This document shows, piece after piece, positions 46,981 through 60,539 of a stretch of DNA of 64,000 bases. The notes beneath the pieces were generated by a model, which saw only the letters and a list, made by a program, of their open reading frames with translations, ran no database searches and was not told where the DNA came from. The stretch's first letter is position 1. Every line of letters begins with the position of its first letter. This stretch comes from Asterella californica (lineage: Eukaryota > Streptophyta > Marchantiopsida > Marchantiales > Aytoniaceae): assembly GCA_036924285.1 (NCBI GenBank), contig JAYKYS010000009.1:17360001-17424000 (forward strand), given 5' to 3'. The translations under genes were made by a program, and so were the position numbers.

Positions 46981-47905
46981 ACGGATAATAAACTTCACCC
47001 TAAGAACTCTATATTAGTAATGAGTATAAACCTCTTGCTTATACAGCAATCTCGATCATTCGCACGAGTCTCGTCTCATTTTGGTTCAAAACAGAGAGAG
47101 ATCTCTGTTTTCAAATCAACTTCCGGAGAAGTTAAACGGGGTGTATTAGGAGTGATTCCTTCAAAAAACCTTTAATAGTAAAATGAAATCGGAATGAAAT
47201 AATTTCTGAAGAGTTAGAAATTTATTTATTCGGTTCTCACCAGACAAGTGAGGAAAACCCATTACTGGTTTAGAATCGAAAATAATTCCTTTGGAAAATA
47301 GAGTGAAACTCAAATACAAGGATAGAAGTGAGCTCAAAGTGATTACGGTGATTACGCTCTAGTTCTATAAGCATAAGTGAATGTATCCCTCGAAAATGCC
47401 AGTTCTAATCATATTTTCGTCTCTTCAGATCTTGGATTAAGGAGTTCGAGTGCAACTAAGGATCAGTTCTCGGGAATCGTTGAGGATCAGCGACGGTTCA
47501 GTTCGCTCCTGGGGAGTTTCTACTTCGTATGAATTATCAATATGTTTGCCATGTTTCCAAAGACTTATATAATAGAGCATCTACAGATCGATGATAGTTG
47601 TCAAGCCAAACCAGAGAAGAGGGAGAAGTGAAGATAAAGTGTTTACAAAAGCTCAAACAAGCAGCACGAATGAAAATTGCTCAAATTTACAGAACAAGTG
47701 CATACCCCAGAGATAACAATAATTCAGGGTATCATCACCACCGATGTTGGACGGACTTGTGTGTCTGCTGTCTATGTGCCTACTATCTAATTTGTCTGTG
47801 TCTGCTGACTCAACTGCACCTACAGTTCTGCTCTTATGTACAAGGACTTACCGATCCAACTTTACACCGTATTACTGCAAGTAAAGAGTCAGGGAGAGAG
47901 GCAAA

Positions 47906-50900
47906 TCAACTGTCGAATGGAAGAATCTCCTCGTGCTGCTGCGTTTGAGATGGACTCACTCGCTCACCCTCCCCTCCAGGACCAGAAGGCCAACCCAAAC
48001 GACAACAAAGGTCGCAAACAAATCGTAGAGGAACAGGTTCGAAGTCTTGGATCCCAGCACAGCGAGTATGCTGCCAGATCTTGCACAACCCACATTCTGC
48101 CATACGCTCACCGTCGTCATCTTTAGTGCCACAGCGGCAGTTAACGACCCAGTCCTCGGTTCCAGCCTCGTGGCGGGCCGGAGAGATTTCGTCGATTCCA
48201 GTACCCTCGACATCCAGCAGACATAGAGGGTGCCTGAAACTTACGATTGTGGACAGCTTCTGACCATCTTCAGCGCCTTCCAGTTCCGGTATAGACACCA
48301 CTTGAAACTTCTCGAAACTAAGATATACATCCCGAAATGCTTTCTCTGCACACCGCTTTAGGTCTCCAATGGTGGCACTCCGGGGTAAGACCACCAACTC
48401 GGGTGGCGGTGTTCTCTTATCATCGCCGTCTTGAGGGCCTAGGTAGCAGAGTACCCGAAATGGCTCATCAGCATGCCCACTTGTGAAACTCAACTCGTAT
48501 TGGTCCCGAGTAAACTCTCCCAGATAGTCCTTGATGAGCTGTTTCACATCTAGAAGAACTTGAGTATCTTCTGACATGGTTCCCAGCACAGCATGGTATA
48601 CAAAGGCAAGATGTTGCACAATTTCGTCATACTTCGGCTTGTCTGGATCCGCGACTGTGCAAAGCTGACCATGCGGCCTGTCTTCTCGGTCGTCGTGGGA
48701 TTCACCATCCAGATCTTCCAACCTGTGTCAAACAACCAGAAATCAGTGAGATGCCTTTTAGATGAACGGGAATCTCTGAAGGGTGGTACAAACCCAAGAA
48801 TCACAGCCGTTACTAGTTACACCACAACTTAAGCACCGAACTTATTCTCTCGAATATGTTGAAGCTACACTGTATAGATCCCACTACAGAAGATGTGAGA
48901 AAGCATTACAAATAACTTCGTAGGAAGCCATGTATGGTACATAAATGCTGCACAGTATCACGATGGAAGTGAATGATAGGTTCACACACAGGAAGACAGA
49001 AAGTGTTGAATCATATCTACAAATAATTGGCGGTGCGTACCGATATTCCAGCATCCGGGTCCTCTGATTAACCCTCCGCCGAACAATTTCACGATCTACA
49101 GTCTTATCCACAAAACCCTTAAGGACGAAGTCCAACAACCCCGTGTCACCGATGTGAGAACGTGCATTTTCCCGTAAGGTCTGTCTAGACAGCCATGTAG
49201 CTTTGTCCGACGCCCGAAGGATCTTCAGCAACGCTTCCTGGGCTTGTTCCAGCCTTTTGGCAGGCCATCGGCAAGCTCCAGCGTTCGCTACTCTGTGACT
49301 GCTGATGGTGACTTTGTCACTCAGATACGCTCCACCGATTTGTTTCTCCTTGGATGCGAAGGTTTCCCTCTGAAGTCTGTTTAGTTGCTCCATCATCACG
49401 CGTACCAACTGACCGACCGTGTTTATGGGTGAGGGCTGTGAAAATCTTCTATAGAACGCCACGATCTGAGAGTACTTCGTGTCTGCAGAATCCGCAAACT
49501 TTTTAAGTGGAGCCAACGAAATGGTCAGGAGAGTGTTCGCGTACTGCACTAGCGATATATTGAAGGAACCCCTGCCGAATGAATAGCCCCAACGCCCATA
49601 CCAACAATGTCCATAGGCGATGGCATGTAACAGGCGGAATTCAAGATTATATTTCTTCGAAACATCCATGACGCTTACTTTCCTGTGCATCGAGAGATCA
49701 AACATGTACATTAGTAAGTGTTTCGTTAGTGAAGCAGTATTCCAGCCTTCCTAAAGAGCCTCGAAAGCACACCAAGTCTCTACACTGGGCGGGCTTCTCC
49801 ACAGGACCAGCGATCATCTAGGGGAACTGTACACAGGGCGTGAAGACAATGAATCCGTTCTAGGGAAATGTAATGCCCAAACAACAATGCCATCTGATTT
49901 CTACGACCGAGTAAGACGAGCAGCATCCTCTCACATCAACCGATCATGAAGCCTGCTTCGAGTTTACAGAATATAGTGAACATAATAAAAGAAACCACGA
50001 AATGTACTAGGAACACTACAAACGCGGAGGTGCCTATCTGGGTTCAGCTGACCTCGCTCGAAGCATAGTACAGAGTCGATCCCACAAATCCATAATCTCC
50101 CGCCCGGACAAAGTGTGAGAGCCTCCTTCTCTTCCATTCACACGGAGCAAGTGCCCATAACCATTGGCGTGAATCACCCCATGCAACAGATGTGTACGAG
50201 CTTCGAGAACCTTACTCTTCGTCGCCCCGAAGCCACATCCAGGGCACCTGCGAGGTAACAAGAACACAACACTCAAAGTCACTTCTGAATTGTATCTTTA
50301 CAACTAACACTGCCACACAATTCCCAACATCAGTTACTTCCGGTGTTGCTTCAATTGATTTGTAGATCGTAACACGAACGTTCCTTCCATTCCAGCAAGC
50401 TGGCTGCCGTTCCATCTACGGAATTTACTCACATTTTCGTGGAAGCAGGAATAACATGACTGCAACCAAGGCACAATTTCCTTCCCTTGCCGACACCAGT
50501 GCTTTCTTCGAGCTCTATGCTGCCAATAATGAAATGGTAGCGTTTCCGACACACTGGATGATGTGCCCAACCTTCCTTCCCGATCACAAAAAATTCAAAT
50601 AGTGGATCAGTGACTGGGAAGAAAAGCTTTCAACGCTGTTGAAATACACGTATCCAGCTACAGTTAAAATCAATACAATCCGTGCCAGCTGCAGCCGTTT
50701 GTAAATGCTTTACAGACGTAAATCTTTAACCATTAGCGAAGCAAAGGAACTTTACTCTGGTGTGAAGTACCTACATATACAGACAGAATCTAAAAGAAAG
50801 ATAAACTTTACTTCTATAGGTAGACATAAAGGAGTACAGTAAGGTTACTTTGCGCGCAAAAGGAAGATATGTACGTATAGGTGTATATATATCTCTCCTC

Positions 50901-51351
50901 ATCTGTCACCACACTACGCTGAGCAACAACTGAATCAATCTTCTTTTCAATATTGGTTACTCTTCTAGTCCTTTGGTTGAGTTGTTACGTATAGAAAACG
51001 TCCAAACAATCAGATGGACAAAGTGAGCAGTAGTGGGTGGTCCAAACGTCTACCTAAAACCCTGCATCGATCACAGTGAAGCACAGAAGAAAGCGTGGTT
51101 GTCTCCTCAAGTATGTACAACGAAAGCGCGGTACCAGTTTCCGAGCGCAGAGGAAGCGTCCAGGCTCTTATACCAGGCAGGGAAAGACCAGGAGCACTAG
51201 ACACGTGACCGCGGGCGAAGTCATGAAGGAACGACCGGATGTTGGATCGGAAGGGTCCTTCAAAATCAGCGGGGCATCCTGGCTTTCCCAAGGTTGACAT
51301 CGAGTGCTGCTCCTGCACCCGTGCCCGCTTTTGCGGCCTGTACTGCACCAT
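47906..51351 (-). CDS. MS1/MMD1-type PHD-finger transcriptional regulator
   Basis: A homologue of the plant PHD family of MALE STERILITY 1, MALE MEIOCYTE DEATH 1 and Arabidopsis At1g33420, nuclear proteins needed for pollen/tapetum or meiosis in flowering plants. Five exons on the minus strand: 51351-51054, 50571-50433, 50247-50053, 49682-49041 and 48722-47906. Phases fit and the total is 2091 nt (696 aa), close to the family's usual length. Landmarks are FEGPFRSNIRSFLHDFARGH near the N-terminus, the Cys/His cluster CDRCRVLGWAHHPVC, HLLHGVIHANGYGHLL with VNGREGG, YGHCWYGRWGYSFGRG, and a C-terminal PHD finger (about residues 616-665) with CRCGTKDDDGER, CGLCKIWQHTRC and CDLC. All zinc ligands of the PHD are visible. 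The start at 51351 is the first Met before the conserved block. It stands alone, tail-to-tail with the intergenic AT-rich block. Confidence 0.93.
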
Positions 51352-53900
51352 TTCTCGTCCTGGACCTGCCTGCTTGTTTCGACCTTCTTCCCTTCAGCCG
51401 AACAATGGCAGCCTCTTCTTGCGCTTAACTATAAAGTGGTCCGCAGGTTTGCGAGGCATTGCGACTCTTGCGATGCTGTCCCGAATATGGTGGCGTGTTC
51501 AGACAACAGACGGGCTTAGGCGACAACCTTGCGATGCGTGTGTTCTTCCATCCCAGAAGCATGTTTCGGCAGCTATACCACATGAATGGGTAAATTCATT
51601 CTCACAATTGACCCAACTGCGTGACTGCCTCCGATGAAAACTCGAGACATCATTTTCTTCTTCCAGAAGTTAGCGCATTCTTTCCCTCCAGGGCCGGTTG
51701 AGGATAACATCTTCACATTTTCCGTTTGAAGTATATTTCGTACCCTCCCGTCCTCTTCTCTTCGCCCTGCAAAGAGGCGACGACATGGATGCAGTGAACT
51801 ATGAGTAAGTACTAGTAGATCTGCGTCATGTTCCTTGTTAGTCCATCGATCAGACATCAAATTATCTGTGAAGCCCATTGCACTGTTTGCATATACTGTC
51901 TTCCATCCACCATCCACCGTTCGTCAGTTAATTAGTCGAAGCATTTAGATCTGGTCACCTAGTCAACATCGTTTAAATCCATACCTTCCATCTCTTGATC
52001 CCTGTAGATTGATGAGTGGCCCGGAATACCATTCATTGCGACCAAAAACGGCCTAACTTCCCCTTGACCACCCATGCAATCAAATGCTTGACCATCCGAT
52101 CCATCACAACATGCAATGATTCGAAATGTACGCACAGTGAATGAATGTGAAGCGTAAAGTGTAAACCTCCTCCACCTTCACGCACATCACCTCATCGTTC
52201 GAACCTCCCTAGTATATCATGGCGCTTCCCTCCCTGTCCGTCCGTCCTGGTGAACAGTATTCCATTGCGGTCAACAGATCAAGAATTGCCTCCCTACTGC
52301 AATCTCCGCCCGTCCCTTCGGATCATTTCAAAAAGGAGAGACACCTCGCCCTCATCACTCCCCTCTCCATACCCCGACTCGTATTTTAACAGCTGATCGC
52401 ATTGATATCATGCACGGTTTCATACGCAAGCGTATCCTTTGTTCATCTAGATGCTTCGATAATCTATCTTGGTGCGTTTGCGTCTGCCTTAGTGAGTCTG
52501 TTGTTTTGATTCATGGAAAGGACGATCGAAGCCAGCCACTCCGGTAAAAGCTAGAGCTCGAAGCGGAAACGAACCGATCCACTTCACGTTGCACGTTTAC
52601 ACACGACAATCTCAATCCAATCTGAACTGATCTAATAGAACCCGAAACTAGAGCGAGGCCGGTCCGGTCAAACTCGTGTGTCTCGTCATGGAAGTTATGT
52701 CTGCGGAATAAGTTTACAATAGTCCTGGTGTAGAATAAACCCGAACTACATACTTCTGTTTTCACATATTAGAACATCACATGTCACATCGAACTCACAT
52801 GCTGCTGTTCTGTGATCTGCATCACCAGCTCCGGAAGAGCCAGTACTAGTGATCCCAGTTTGCCTCTATTCTGATAACCCAGTTTACGATGGAAATTCAC
52901 ATCGACAGCATGATCCTGCTCGAGTGAAGGACCGTGGATGCACTCAATCGGTCCTTCACTCAATCGACTCATACTACCTTCAACTGTTGGGTGATTTCCA
53001 TTCTTGTTTAAATGCAACCTACTGACAAAAAGCGTTTGTATTCTATTGCGTTGCAAGCGAAGAGACTTCGTAAGACATACAACATACATCGTTTCTCCTG
53101 GTTCCCTTCGGGCCCGTTGAAGCAGCTACCATTCACATCAATCAGTAGCATCGTACAGTTTCAAGAAGCAAACTGAACATTGCAACTTAAAAGGTTTCTA
53201 GCTTCACTTACACCACATTGAATCGGGAATCTCCACCAAGCGGAGCTGCTAACACTTCATGCCGTGGTGCGCATGTTCTAAGAACGAAAGGAAGAGAAGT
53301 GGAGGCGCCACCCAAGCTGCGCTGCTCACTGCGAGCATAAGTTGGACACTTGGAAGCCACGCACCGAGCAACGCAACCGAGTTCAAATTTATTCGGGAAA
53401 TGGATTTCAATTTTCAAACCTGAACTTGACCAGGTCTCGAGAAGTTTTCTGCACTAGCCTAAATAGCAACCTTCCGCAGAAACTTGAGTGATGGTTGAGG
53501 TGCCTTATTGCTTCGGGGTTAGGCGATCACCAAGTACATCGACAGTAGATTCCGATTCTTTGCACGCAGATTAATTTTAGATGATGTCGCAAAATCAAAT
53601 CGTGAGGAGTCGGGTTCATTACACTGAGGAGAAGCGCTCAAAACGAAACTTAACGTTAGGAGCATGATCATGTCGTTGGATTACTCTGGGATTCGAGAAC
53701 ACTTAAGACCGATCTGGGATCTGTATCTCTTTCTATTAGATTCAGAAAACGCAATGCAGTAAATAACAAAGCGATGAAGATTGAAACGGGCTCTCATCTG
53801 CTCAAATCATACGCATCCTCTGCTAACGTGTAGGAGGAGCCCACGGCCGGTCGGGCGACTCATGTCCAAGCTGCTTCCAAGGTTCGAATAAGCGCCGCGC
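51352..53900. other. 5' flank of the PHD gene and intergenic DNA
   Basis: This should hold the PHD gene promoter. Frames at 51573-51917, 52511-52765, 52784-53089 and 53208-53417 are short, overlap nothing recognisable and carry no domain I know. Confidence 0.4.
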
Positions 53901-56900
53901 CTAAGTTGAAAGTTTTGTGTACAGTCCTCCGCAGACTTCAAACTGGACGTACTATCTGCGAGATCAACTTACTGTGTGTGGTGCAGTTACAAGCGCAGCG
54001 CCGTACGTGCTCATGAGTTGGAGCACCTAACGAGTGTTACTCTTACGCGTAAACCGCGGTGAGAAACTGAACCCGGCGAGGAACCGATACTGAATTGACC
54101 TCATTTGAATTATCCTTGAATCTTGTAAAACCACGATTCCCACAAATATAGTTAATGTCATCAAGCTGATGAGAATCTTACGCAATCCATGTTAGTTAGA
54201 AGACGGAACTGAGAAATGGAGATGAGATTTACATTCCTCGAAAATCCCCTGACGGATATCCGGTTTCAAGGAAAAATTTGCATATCCTGTTTATTAATTT
54301 GTTTTAAATATTCACTCAGTTTTATTAAATTGTTAGATTGTGAGTTGGGGGCCTTAAACTGATAAGCAGCTTTAATTCCTTTGTTTCCCTTGACCAGGTG
54401 AATGTTGAATTTCCTATCAAACTTTCAGTGGCAATGTTCAAGTTAGTTCCATGTCTTTCATTGCTATGCATTTGTATAGCTAACATCGATTTAAGAAAAA
54501 CGAAAAGAGAAAAGGAATACCGTATGTTGAGGTCAGGTTCGACAGAAAATAATTTTGAGAAGGTGATGTACAAAATTAAACATTTATACAAATAAAGTAC
54601 CGAACTTTTTGAAAAAATTGTTACAATTCTAATATATTCTGTATGAACAGTTGTGAATAAAATGTACAAAAAACCTGAAGTTCTTAAGATTAATAGAAAG
54701 CTTCAGAATTCCTTTTAATTTTCAGTTTTGATTAAATATTTCTGAACAATAAAAACCGTATAAGATCGAATTATAAAGATAAAATGTATGAACAAATAGG
54801 TAAAGATTTATTGATGATGAATCTTAGGTGGTTTCTGCCTCGTTTCTGCGAATAGCTCAAAGTGTACCATGGAGGTAAAGTAGTAAAGTTGATTGGAACT
54901 TTACCCATATGTAAGATATTTCATACCAAAAATTATGGATGACTGTTTTCTCATGTCAAATATTTTCTCCTCATCTCATTAGATGTTGTTGCTTCCCCAA
55001 TGGATTATTTGATTTTATGTCCATTTTAGTACTCCGGCAAATTAAAAGTTAACGGATGCAACAAGAGCTAGAATAAAGTAAAGTTCAGTTTTTTGGAATG
55101 TATTATTTTTCAAGAAATCTCAAACAAATCATGTGCATGATTCGACAAGAAAAATATTAATACTTATACTGTAAGTTATTACAATATGTAAAAATAAAAC
55201 TTAATAACTTCGAATAGATGATAAGCTAGCAAATGCATAACAGCAATCATTTTAGAGTCTTTGATAAAGCCATATGCCACGTATGGTTGATAAGATCTAG
55301 CAGAAAGTCTTGTAGAAAGTGCAATTCAAAATATTGGAAATTTTAATATATTGGAGAGTTATTAGTCCTTCTCAGGATACTGAAGAATACATTTCACGTG
55401 AACAACCACAATGTGGATGGTAAGATCTTTCTTAACTTTTGGCAGTACATATCATTTCTTTCACACCGATTGATACAAATTTTGAGTGGAATAACTGAAC
55501 TAGCTTCTAAATTGAAAAGAAATGGACACTAAGAAAGCATAGAGACAAATAGGCACCAACTAATCTCGCGTTCATTCCCCAAGTTCTACCAGCGTTCGTT
55601 TTAGGTTATGGGTTCGATTTTCAAAACGAAACGAAGCATCCATCCATATTCACTCATATTTCAGAGCACTTGTATATTCACCTCTTCCATCGAAATCAAA
55701 TATTCAGGAGTTTAATTTAATACTTAACCTTTCCCTTCCAGGATAAAAAAAGAGTTAGGTATTAACTTAAATTCTACGTATCTTAATATATTAATGAGGA
55801 TAATTTCCTGGACTTGTACTTCCTGAAGTGCGGCAGTCCAGTCAAGACTTATGGTTTATCTCCTGTTCTCCTTGTGTTTCCAGGCATGGGCTAACCGATA
55901 ACTTGTATAAAATATTTTAATTATTTACATCTATCTAGTATATATTATTTATTTAACACATATATATTTTTCTGATAACAATAAACAAGCAAAAGTTCTC
56001 AGGAGTTCATCAGCATGTATATTCACTCGCAAGCCTGCATATAATATTCACTTTCTCGGTCTTTAGATGGAAAAGGTTGCATGCTTAATTTATTTTCTAA
56101 TTCTTTTGTTAGTAAAGATTAAATTATGATGATAATGATTATTTCAAAACACCGTTCCGATCTTATGGTTTTGGCAGCTCGTGCTGTGATGTTATATTTA
56201 TGGGTTCTCTCTGGACTCAAACGCAGTTTGTGCTTATGATAATATTTATTTTTTATAAAAAGAATTTTAATTTTAATTAACTTATTCTAAAATTTTATCT
56301 AACATATATATTTTTTCTATAACCTAAACAAAAACATCACAACGCAAGTGGAAAAGAAAATCAAAGAATATCCTCAAAATGGTCTTTGAGTTCATCTCAC
56401 CTTGAGAGCCAATCCACTCTTTTTATTTTCTCCTTCATATCTCGCTTGTCTTTTTCTTAACTATCTTTGGCCAGGTTACTTGGCATACATACTGACCTTT
56501 CCAAGTTAGGAAAAGAAGAATAATGCACAGTGGTTTAATTTATCACCTAATCTTTCCTGTCAAAAAGGTTAGATGATAAATCAAATAAACTAAAATTTGA
56601 TTTCTGCATGAGAATATGCGGGTCTTATGGGTGCAGGAGCGCACTTTAATGTACCTGACGTATGGGTTATCGTCTGAGTTCTCGGCATGCACTGTAAGCA
56701 TAACAGACTCTTTAGTCCATAACATTAAGAAGGGTGTCCTTGGAAAAAAGTAACAAAAGTGGAACCGTTGCAAAATGCTGGATCTAGTCCTGAAAAAAAT
56801 TGAAAAAATTGGTTGGCGTCTCGTGTCTTCTCTCTAACTTGATGCAAAACTATAATCCAACTTATCTGCACATCGAATTTCTATTCTTCGCCATTTCTGT

Positions 56901-58049
56901 TTATCTTTCCGAAAACTACACTTCGGATGCATATTGACTTCTTCTATATTCGGAAGTGAGAAATAATGCAAAGCTGTTTAATTGATCACATAAATTAAAC
57001 TTCATAAATTCAACCTATAACCAAAGTTTTACGAGACAAGAGGTAGATCTTATGGTTCTTGGAACACCTTTTCTCTTATTTTGCTTATAGGTTTTCTCAG
57101 GAAGGTAATGCGAGTACTGTATATAATATATAAATTTTATTTTATAAATATAATTTTATTTCAAGATTATTCTATATTTATCATCTAATACTTACAGTAT
57201 TTAATATAATAATTTATAAATAGACATTAATCTAAAATTAATTAATATGACACAGAAGTTCGATAAAATCTCACTGTCATATCCGGTCCAATTGTACCAC
57301 TAATTCTGCTCATCTCTTTCTTCCTCTTCGACATAATGTACACTTTGTATGCGTATTCCCTAATTACCGAAATCAGGTTATTTATGTCCACTCACGAGAA
57401 TATCAAATACAAATCGGACGTGAATAAAATCTAGTGATTAAAGGGAATATCACTCTGGAATATTCCAAGAGCTCATAACAACTAATGGTTGTAATGAAAA
57501 GTAAATTTGAAAACTCTCTCAAAAGTATAACCAAATAGAATTAACAACATTGTGTGTATTCTGTGAGGACAAACCGTTACCTCAAGATCGTGAGAGATAG
57601 GTAAGAGAAGAGAACGACCTTATGATTCCAAGTCTTATCCCGAGGCGCGAAACAGCTCCAACCGGGGCACTCCACGTACAAAGAACATCGTCGAATTTCT
57701 GAAATGGTGGTTGTTTGGTGTGCTGGGTTCTTAGCTGAGTTGCAGCACCATTTACGTAACAGCTGACTCCCACCAGTGCCTGTATATCGAACGTTCCGAC
57801 CATGTGACTCGATGTGAGTACGATAGCGGTAGGCAGGGTGAGACCCGCGTCTAGTCATTTTCGTGATTTGGTGTACTGTTCGAGGAACAGCCAAATCATA
57901 GATTTTCGTGCGGCTGGAGAAAGCGGTAATTCTTCTGGAAGAATGTCTTCCATTCGTCATCCAGTATGAAATATTGTGCGGGTCGTAAGTCTCCCGTCCG
58001 GTATATTTCCGACGGTCGATAGTGTGACCAACGTTAAAATCTGACGACT
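53901..58049. other. AT-rich intergenic DNA
   Basis: The stretch from about 54.2 to 57.5 kb is strongly AT-rich with many ATATTT/TTAAATTA runs and no gene. Two places share a diverged AATAATGCA...GTTTAATT...ATCAC motif (near 56520 and 56962), and two share GATCTTATGGTT (near 56160 and 57047), which hints at old duplications. Confidence 0.45.
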
Positions 58050-58059
58050 CGAAGGTCTT

Positions 58060-58151
58060 ACCGGTCTATTTCCGTTTTACCGTTTGTACCACCATTTCCG
58101 ACAGTTCTCTCGTAGTGCCGGAAATCGTAAAGGCGGAAATAGACCCCCGGT
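58060..58151. repeat. Inverted repeat upstream of the VPS24 exon
   Basis: ACCGGTCTATTTCCG (58060-58074) is mirrored by CGGAAATAGACCCCCGGT (58134-58151), with two extra C in the right arm and a 59-nt loop that itself contains ATTTCCG and CGGAAAT. The whole can fold into a branched hairpin about 200 bp before the VPS24 start codon. Confidence 0.75.
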
Positions 58152-58349
58152 CGATTTTCCAAACTGAGCCGGTACTGTCCGAGCATTGACTCATGACGAT
58201 TACGTCGTGCTTGAGGACGGGCTCTCGGTCACATGAAAGTGATTGGTGGAGAGCATTCTGCCCACTTTCATGCTTTTGAGGAATTGAAGCTTCCGAGGAA
58301 TGGTAATCGGTTCGTCTTTGGGCAGTTGCGAATCTTGCGGGCTAGAGTC

Positions 58350-58461
58350 ATGGAGAAGGTTATGGGTTTGATCAAGCCGAAGCCGACGCCCCAGCAACAG
58401 TTGAGAGACTGGCAAAGAAAGTTACGACAGGAGGCTCGTAACATAGATCGGGAAATTCGAG
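58350..58461 (+). CDS. VPS24: VPS24/CHMP3 (ESCRT-III), first exon only
   Basis: The exon encodes MEKVMGLIKPKPTPQQQLRD followed by WQRKLRQEARNIDREIR and ends at a donor ATTCGAG|GTGACT. This is the basic N-terminal helix of VPS24/CHMP3, an ESCRT-III subunit that caps membrane-deforming filaments in multivesicular-body formation. The basic residues that bind acidic membranes are present. The same frame is open upstream to 58233 (MKVIGGEHS...), but family members start at the MEKVM methionine. No continuation (the acidic/basic helix with KAIKEAAKRND-type sequence) is recognisable in the next 5.5 kb, so either intron 1 is very long or this is a truncated duplicate. The translated part is only 37 codons. 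Confidence 0.78.
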
Positions 58462-60539
58462 GTGACTGTGTTGTACATACCCTGCCTGAACGATAATTAG
58501 CACTTCCTGCTTGTTTACCCCGCCGCGTGGGATCGTGTACTATCAAAATTAGGGTTTTGTGCAAGTTTTCTGTGGAGCATTTTGCCCTGCGGTAGCAGTC
58601 TACACACCTTACCCCTCACTGCTTTCCTGGAGTCCAGATTTTAATTTAGTAGTCGTTGAGAATTTAGGGAGCCCCTTAATGAACACGACGAGTGCCTAAC
58701 ATATCTGTCTCCTCTATTCATCGAATTGTCCCGTTTATTTTGTTGCTTCAGTCTGCAACATTGCTCCGTAAGTATAATCTGCTGGAATATTGCAGACTGA
58801 ATATCAGTTGGGTTGCCCAGTTTGTTGATCAACACCTCTCCCGTAGTCACAAAGTTAGTTGCGAGCTTTCATAGCCCGTTACTTCAGAACGGAAGCGAAA
58901 ATTTCCTGTCTTGCCCGTTACAGACAAATGCTGCCTCCCTGGTTATTTCCATGTTATTCCCCCAAGGTACACTCTTCAGGATGGAGTAAACTGCCCACAA
59001 AGTACCTGCGGTCCAGAGGCGTGCCGCGTACGACGTTAGAATTGTTTGCTTCGTAGTTCGTATCAAGGATCCCTACTGTACCCTGAGAATTGATAACAAG
59101 TAATTTCGTAGATTGATTGAACGGTCTATTTAGTGTCCGATGGGATAATGCCTATCTTCCAACCGTCTACGATGAAGGCGTTCAATGTGTGTCGCTTGCC
59201 CTCAGCCCTGTTTGCCTGCGGGTGAGGGACAAGCCGTAAGCTTTACCCTTTTCAATGCAATTCTGGGAAGCTGGTTCTGTTGACAAGCAGAGGAACTTTT
59301 GGAATGCGAACTTCAGTAGCTTTCTCAGGCAGAAACAGAGTGTTGTGAGGGTGACCTGATGGGCCTTTCACCTCAACCTTTTACAGTGTACTTCTCGGAT
59401 AGACTCATCAGCTCTGTTTATGAAGTTAACTACTGGTCTTCAGTTGGCAGCAGTCCGCAACTTGTGTTCTGAGCTGAGTGGCAGAGATTCCGTAGAAGAG
59501 AGAGCTAGTTTCTCTCGTTTTACTTACTTTTGCCCCTTAGACAGACGGGAGTAATCAGGCCTCTTGCGGCCTGATTTGCCAGCATGGTAGCCGCATCTTT
59601 GCCTGCTCACTTAGACTGAAGCTTCTAGAAGCTATGACACCCATGATCTTGAAATTGCATTCATCAGTTTCTCAGCTCAGTATCTAAGAAACATATTCTG
59701 TATATGGTCTACACCATCTCTGCTGATTGCGTCTCTACATCGAGGGCGTCATATTGTGCCGTTTCTTTGGAGCGTCACAATTGTGTTGACGAAGTCCGAG
59801 CCAAGCTTGAGGTGCAAGCTAGGGAAGTCTGGATGCGAGCCTGTTTGGCGTGTATGTTCGTAATTAGATATTTGGGTGCACACCTACTCATTACCTGCGG
59901 CCGTGTCAGTGAATTCTGAGCTAAAGGCCGATTGACTGGCTTTCTGACATGGACTATGGCTTGCTGCTTTCACTTTGCTCCCTTGGTTTACTCTTGTAAC
60001 TACGATGCACTGTACTGTTCAGGTTCTGCATTATTCAGGTAATTTCATTCGCTCAATGTATGCTTCCTTTTCGCTGCACTTCCTCTGTTCACTGTTCCTA
60101 ACTTAAATACTCCTAACTTCAATACGTACTCACTCTCAGATTTACTCGTTCGACAAAGTCTGACTTGTATCAACCCTCAGATTTCAGCGCACTTCTCCAT
60201 TTACTCGGTGTCCGAAGCCTGATTTGTGTCAACCCTCACTTATTCCGGATTCGATGCAGGGCATGGTAGGGGTACTCGGTCTCCTTTCAGCGTAGTTTCA
60301 CCACATGCTTATCCTCTATTTATAGTCTGTTTCGTGTTGGACACCAAATATCCTCGTTTCACTGTTGTTCCACCGAGCTTATTAGCTACATTCTTTCTTG
60401 TCCCTTCTGTCGTATCTTTCCCCGATGATAATTCATTACCCTTCGCTACGTAAACGTTCACTATCTGCAGTCAGATTCTCGGTCATGTTACGTAAAATAC
60501 ACAGACACTGCTCGCACTCGTGCTCACAGGATAGTACTG

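Larger units (their letters stand above)
43741..47905. other. AT-rich intergenic DNA with tandem duplications
   Basis: No gene recognised. A short frame at 43993-44181 (MERRELLTRLKNVAGQMAEI...) may be transposon-derived, but I cannot assign it. The region includes a 75-bp and a 130-bp tandem duplication, listed separately. The end nearest 47905 is the probable 3' UTR of the minus-strand PHD gene. Confidence 0.45.

Noticed and set aside
46888..47175. 95-codon frame
   Set aside because: It begins inside the 130-bp tandem duplication, is AT-rich and matches no family I know.
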